A stretch of DNA of 64,000 nucleotides from Megalonaias nervosa (taxonomy: Eukaryota; Mollusca; Bivalvia; Unionida; Unionidae), in NCBI GenBank assembly GCA_016617855.1, contig JAECUM010001836.1, positions 1-64,000 of the forward strand, in the 5' to 3' direction. This document shows positions 58,084-64,000 of this stretch, piece after piece. A program made the translations under genes and the position numbers. The notes under the pieces were generated by a model, which saw only the letters and a list, made by a program, of their open reading frames with translations, searched no databases and was not told where the DNA came from. Within the stretch, counting starts at the first letter, position 1. The number at the start of each line of letters is the position of its first letter.

Positions 58084-61000
58084 GTAAGTATATTTCTTGT
58101 AAATTTACTTTCTCTGTTATGTTTGTAAGTATGTTCTAAAATACGATCTTCACAATAACTGTGTCCACAGTTGTCTAACAATCTCGTCCTGAAAAATAAC
58201 AGTACCCGGTGGTGAGAAAACAGTGCTCTGAGTATAGTCCTACTTCTCAATGACAAATTTAATGTATTACATATGGGAAATGTTCATATTTATTTCTGAT
58301 ACAGACAAAATCACGACTCGGCTCCCTGTTTGAAAACAAAGCACATGGATTTTGCCAGCGTATTGGCCAGTTCTAACCAGTTTATGACGCAATACGTTTA
58401 TAATAGTACAAAACAATCTCAAGCAGTCAAGGCCGCGGGCAATTTTTTAAAAAAAGAAAAGAAAAGAACTTAAAGCAGTTTTAATAAGAAATAAACTAAA
58501 CAGGTTTGGTTCGCGAATACCTTGATGGTTTTCTAATTTAAATACTTTAAACCTAGAACTGTCAAGACTTGGAAAAGCGCAAGGTATTTGGGCTTAACCA
58601 ACCAGGGGACGCAACTTTTACTTTCCTCAAAGCAAAACCGCATTGTTTTTATGCCTTCGTGGGCTGGCTGATGTTTAAGTTATACTGATTGGTGTTTTTT
58701 CCGAATTAAAAAAAAGAGCATTTTAAACTCCAGACTGTCCGCAATCCATGCATATCTAATGCTCAGAAGGGAACATTATTTTATTGTGAATTGTTGATTT
58801 TCCTGCTGTTATTATTATGCTATTATTGTAAAGTAGAATTAAAATATTTTCAGATTATTTGACTTGTCGGATTAAAAAAATCCGTTTCATAAGTATTCCA
58901 CTCATAAACTTGCAGGAATTAAAATCCTTATAAGGTCTTGGATTTACTTATGGCTTTTTGACCATTTCGGAAGATATTGTGCAAGTGGCAGTAATGCTGA
59001 TAGGAAAATTGATGGATAGTTACATACAGGCACAAATTCAAAATAATATCAAGTCATAATAATTGATCATATTGACTGTATGTGATATATAACAAATATC
59101 TTAATTTTGCTGTGCTCTATACTTTACCTTCTTTCATGCTCCCATTAAATTTGTTGGTTGAACAATGATTTAATGTATTGAAAGACAGAATCCATTTATT
59201 TATTCATTCGCTTTGTCTTAACAAAAAGAATGCTCTAACCAAACAGTAACATTTGGTGTAACCTTCTGTTTCATCCTTTTGTGAAGTAGTCCACTGTTAA
59301 AATGTCAGTAAAGATCAGATTTGATTTGTAGCTTTGAGGTGAATCAATGAAGTACTTGACAGATGCTTTAATCTGCATGTTTTTTTTTAGTGCAGAATGC
59401 CAGCATGATCAAGCTTTTACTTGGAGCATAATCACAAACATCATGTAATAAACAGAAACACATTGACTGCATAAGGGACATCACAAGTCAATTTGAGTAT
59501 TGCTCAATTAGTAAAAGCTTTATCACATTAATGTAATCATAAGCAATGTAGGGTTGTACAAAGTTTGTCCAATAATCAAAGAAAATATGATAGTACAGTG
59601 CAGACAACAAGGTTAAGGTGGCAAAACTGTCAACGAATACAAGATCTCATTTTTTTAGCACTAGTTTAGTTCATTGTGACATGCGAAAGGATGGCAGCAT
59701 CAATATCTAAGGGAATTTTCTTATTTGCATCGTGAAATGTAGATAAAATGAAATCGTTTTAATTGATAACATAATTTTTGTCACCACACAATAATACCAC
59801 CCATTTGACCCTTACTGAAACAGTGGCATGTTTTCACGTAATTGTCATTTTGGTCATGGCATTATGGGAGTCCCTTTTTAATATAGGATTGAGTGCTGAT
59901 GGAAGCAGTCAACAGGTAAAGAAACATAATGTGCATCTTATAGTTTTCTATAAATTGTTTTAAATTTCTTCTTAATGTCTGTCTATAATAAGATTTGTCT
60001 CATGATTAGATAACCTTTATTTAAATTCTTCCATGGTTTCCTTATCAGACAGGAGGCGGGTGATTACTCGACTACTTTTACATTGCATCCCACTTACACT
60101 GAAAATATTTAATTATCCCCCACCCACCCCTGCTACTTTGGAAACTTGTCTGCCAACGTTAAATCTAATTGAAGTCCCTGCATAACAATTCAATTTTTTA
60201 AGATTTTTAGGCTGTCTAATCAGGTTTTCACATTGGGGACAATGATTACATGGCATTCAATTTTTAGTTGTCCCATGCCTCTGGCAATGGATTTTGCTAC
60301 CCATTTTGTACAGAAAGACTTGAAGAAAATATCAACTACTTTGCTGAGATCTTAATAGGGTTAGCCGGTCTGCAATCGGGATTGCTTGTGCAATATTCAG
60401 TCATCAGTGTCATGATTCTTAATGTTAAACTAAAACTTGGCTGATGGAGTAGTTTTACTGTCAGAACTGTTCGTCATTATTGGTTGAAAAAGGAAAGTCT
60501 GTTATTGTAATGGATCTTTGATACTTTGTTGATAAAAGGAAGATATTTTAGGTAAAATGAATGTAAAAAAGAAAAGAAAATGAGAGCTGTTAATTGCAAT
60601 GATGATCCTTTGTACATCTTAGCAAGTTTTGCCTTTTTATGAGTTCAGTACTTAATTCATGTTGGTGGCTTTTTGAAGTTAGGCTGAAGAGCAACGGTGG
60701 TCTAAATTATGCATGTGCAGGTATTACACACTCTAAAATGCTTTTAAAGCACTAACTCCTTAGAACTTGAAGTACATTGAGAAGAAAATTTATGTTATGA
60801 TAATCCTTAAAAATAAATGATTTTGATTTGATCAGGTGGAAGAGATCATTAAGAGTACTATGTCTGATGCCACATGCACAGCACAATGTATGGGCTTGGT
60901 AGCAATTTTTAGATGTACCAGTATGATGTAAATGTAACCAGGTTGAACCAGGTCATGAGCTGCATCTGCCAGCAGGACGTTAAGTTGCATGTGACTATTT

Positions 61001-61680
61001 TATACCTTCTTTTTATTGTGATATCTGGTACCAGCATTTGTGTTGCATCCCTGTGAAGGTTGTTTTTATAGTATTAATGCACCGTGTTTATGTTTTAGTT
61101 ATTTGATTGGGTCTGTTGTACCTTTTAACATGGGGAGAGGTTTGCAGCTCAGAGCAAAAGTAATGCACTATTTACCTCGAGTATGCATTACTATCATGAT
61201 TGCACTAAAGCACAGTGCTCAAATCATATAAAGGGCTTGAAAACTTTTCAATTGGCTACCCATCTTGCATGGCAAGTGACTTCATTGCCCTAGCCATATA
61301 AAGGGCTAGGAAACTTCATTTGATATTCATCTTGCAGGGCTAGTGACTTTAGTGCTTCAGCCATTAAAAGGCTAGACAACTTTTAAATGGCTACTCATCT
61401 TGTAGCTCAAGTGACTACAGTGCTTCGGCCATATGAAGAACTTGAAAATTATTTCAGTTGGCTACCTGACTTGCAGGGCAAGTGACTTGGAAACTTCACT
61501 TGACACATATCCTAATGATTGACACCCAGTCTGGTAATACAAATGGAATACAATACACAATTTATTAACATCTTGTTTAGAGCATGGATTCATTATGGTT
61601 CCTTGAATTTGGAGAATTCTTTATTTAAGCTGTTTAATATGTAGCCAGCAAATCTAGTTCCATTATGTTTTCTTTTTCAG
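58084..61680 (+). other. Intron 1 of the SLC7-like gene
   Basis: 3,597 bp, GTAAGT donor and a TTTTCTTTTTCAG acceptor. It contains about four diverged units of roughly 67 bp at 61228-61500. No embedded gene seen. Confidence 0.88.
61228..61500. repeat. 67-bp degenerate tandem repeat in intron 1
   Basis: Four units, each resembling AAAGGGCTAGGAAACTT then TTGCAGGGCTAGTGACTT and CTTCAGCCAT. Confidence 0.75.
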
Positions 61681-61806
61681 TAATTTTAACATTTGTGAAC
61701 TGCTACGATGTAAAATGGTCAACCCGTGTGCAAGATGTCTTCACCTATGCAAAGCTTCTGGCTCTGGTCCTTATCATTATAACAGGCATAGTACAGCTGT
61801 GCAGAG
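61681..61806 (+). CDS. SLC7-family transporter, second coding exon
   Basis: 126 bp, phase 1 at both ends, so it joins exon 1 without breaking the frame. It encodes helix 4/5 with [16 protein letters not shown] and [15 protein letters not shown], the most recognisable stretch of LAT-type light chains. The acceptor is CAG at 61678-61680, the donor GTGAGA at 61807-61812. Confidence 0.92.
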
Positions 61807-64000
61807 GTGAGAAATAAGAATAAATTTTGGTTTATTCCTGGTGCCGACGTGTGCAAGGTCACCCATCTAAGGCCATGCGATTTCTTTGGGTTCCAGTTTT
61901 GTCCAGTTTGATTCAATTAGTCATAGTCATGTTTATGTAAATATAAAGTTAGCAAGCTTAAAACAACGCTGGGCGTAAAGAAATTTTAAGCACATTAGGT
62001 ATTACACACATTGTATGATGAGTGAAATGATGTGGGGCGAGTAAAAGTAAAAAATTACTTGCTCTGCAGTAGATATTCCACAAGGGTTGCAATCTATTGG
62101 TACTTTGCACCAGCAGTGATGCAAAAAGTCAGAAAATTATGTTGTAAACAATACATTAGAGAAAACAAAATGAATGTGTTGCTGACCTTTTTAGGAGCTG
62201 CTTTGATAATAGTAGATATCACGAATTAACACCACAACAGTAGTGTATTCCCTAGTTCTATTTTCTGTTGAGCCCAATTGAGATATTTTAGCCAGTTGCC
62301 TACAAAAAAGTTGGAATTTCTCTGCCACTGCATGGTTGATGCGTAGGGTAGCTGTTTACTAGTGGGTCTGGCAGATTTAAACAACCTTAGGTCAAACCAT
62401 ACTTAACCTGCATGAAATCGATAGGAAGGTGATTTTTTTTTCTCAGAAATTTTGATTATAATGTTTATGTTATTAGTCTGTTGACAGACTAGATATAACT
62501 ACAACGTTAATGAAATTTGAACTTGTATTCACAAGTTGCATGGCTAAGCAAATGATTAAACAAATACAACCTGCATGTCCATGACAGCAGAGATCCAGTA
62601 ATCAAGTGATACCAACATTACACCCATTTCCAGTGTTGTTGTACAAAAAATTTAAAAATATTAAATGAATGTCATGTTTCTAAAATGAACTAAAGCATAC
62701 TTAATTCACAGTATATTTATTTCGAGAACAATGCCCAGAAACCTGTCGCCTAGAGCAACCTAGAGAAAACCAAATTCATGATGCAGAGAGCATATGCCAG
62801 CATGGTGGAAACATGATGCCAAGAAAAATATTGCTGATAAGCACTCTACACTTCGTGAATCTGGCTTCTCCAGGTGGCAGCAAATTCCAACTTTTCGATA
62901 GCCAAGTGACTGTACACACACGCCAACGTAAATGACAAAATATTTGAAATCACGTTGAAAGGATCAGGAAACGTGGACTGCGTAATCACATTCCACTGTC
63001 ATCAATGTCAGTTGCCAACTTAATCTCACACAATGAACAACTTCGGTTCATTGTCAACTTATAAAGTAAATAGTTAATGTGTTAAAATGTTTAATTTTAG
63101 CAGCTTGGTTTGAGTGAAAGCATTCAACTTCAGCATAATTTAGAAGATCACATGACTTACCCTAATGACTAAGTCCTTGGACACTGTAAGTCATGGAACA
63201 CAAATTATTTTCAAAAGTAATTTTTTTATGACTTGCAATCGTTGGGACATAATATTAAAGCAATTTTTTTATGACTTATAATTGTTGGAACATAATATTA
63301 AAGCAATTTTTTTATGACTTATAATCGTTGGGACATAATATTAAAGCAATTTTTTTATGACTTATAATCGTTGGGACATAATATTAAAGCAATTTTTTTA
63401 TGACTTATAATTGTTGGGACATAATATTAAAGCAATTTTTTTCATGTACTAAAGTCATTGGACACCTTCAACATTTTTTCTACTGATTTCTATTTTCATA
63501 ATAACATTTTAAAAAGAGTAACCGTGGTTAAGGGATGAATCATGAATTATTATATGGGAATGTTATAAATTGATATAATTTGTTTGAAACGTCAGTAAAT
63601 ATATTTAATTTTAAATCTGTTTCGTTATTATTTCTACCCAGTTCAAATGGGCATAATTTGATTGATGACAAGAGTTGAGAATTGGCAGGTTGCTGTAAGC
63701 ATTAACAGCAGTAACCTATCCCTTTTGTCTTCAGTTTATTGTTCTTTGTTTAAGCAATATTGTATTAGAATATTATATCAGTGCACCAGTAATTACATTT
63801 TATTTTGCCTTGGAAATGTAAATACCTAACTTGTTAAAACTTTGCTCCCAGTATGACAAGAAGGAACAACAGTAGCGTTTGGTTCAACGCTCACATATAG
63901 TTATACTGAAGCATGTTTACGTCATTGTGTCAACACATGTACATTGAAGACTTTGACTTGCACTAAACGAAGTACATCCCTTGGATTTGAATGACAGGTA
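61807..64000 (+). other. Intron 2 of the SLC7-like gene (partial)
   Basis: Runs to the end of the window; the next exon is not included. Nothing but a minisatellite was recognised. Confidence 0.75.
63217..63450. repeat. 44-bp minisatellite in intron 2, about five copies
   Basis: Near-identical units containing GCAATTTTTTTATGACTTAT and CGTTGGGACATAATATTAAA. Very low divergence suggests recent expansion. Confidence 0.92.

Overview
This is a low-GC window from an animal nuclear genome. The evidence is a GT-AG intron-split SLC7 amino-acid transporter at the right end, two families of tRNA-headed SINEs, a LINE, an LTR retrotransposon, small hAT-like MITEs, many microsatellites and minisatellites, and a complete Polinton/Maverick-type element. 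The repeat content fits a lophotrochozoan, most likely a mollusc, but that is inference; no host gene here fixes the species.

Layout. 1-15,205 is gene-poor DNA with tandem repeats (38-, 46- and 44-bp minisatellites; GA, TA, CT and GT runs), two hAT-like MITEs and one SINE. 15,354-33,489 is an 18.1-kb Polinton (adintovirus-like, virus-related DNA transposon) with terminal inverted repeats of about 0.55 kb. It is inserted in a 47-bp tandem repeat that survives on both sides. 33,490-39,203 is non-coding with SINEs and a possible MITE. 39,221-43,193 is an L1/Tx1-like LINE bounded by a perfect 17-bp target duplication. 46,014-52,703 is a minus-strand Ty3/gypsy-type retrotransposon of about 6.7 kb with 957/950-bp LTRs; its integrase lies upstream of reverse transcriptase, the Gmr1-like order. 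52,704-57,593 holds tail-to-tail SINEs and unassigned sequence. 57,594-64,000 is the 5' part of the SLC7 gene (two exons, one complete intron, one partial).

The Polinton carries a nearly full virus-like gene set. On the minus strand, in transcription order: packaging ATPase, a helical protein, penton-like minor capsid, a small basic protein, major capsid, adenain-type protease, PLA2-like protein, and integrase with chromodomain. Protein-primed DNA polymerase B is a separate minus-strand gene at the left end. On the plus strand: a tandem NUMOD/HNH protein, an unknown 179-aa protein, a fibre-like protein with phage-tail-fibre-type repeats and a discoidin-like C-terminus, and four or more unknown genes. 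ATPase and fibre diverge from a 95-bp intergenic region. Most long genes have frameshifts or stops, so the copy is dead, while two short ORFs (179 and 144 aa) are intact. Two SINEs of one family have since landed inside the protease and fibre genes, which orders the events: Polinton first, SINEs later.
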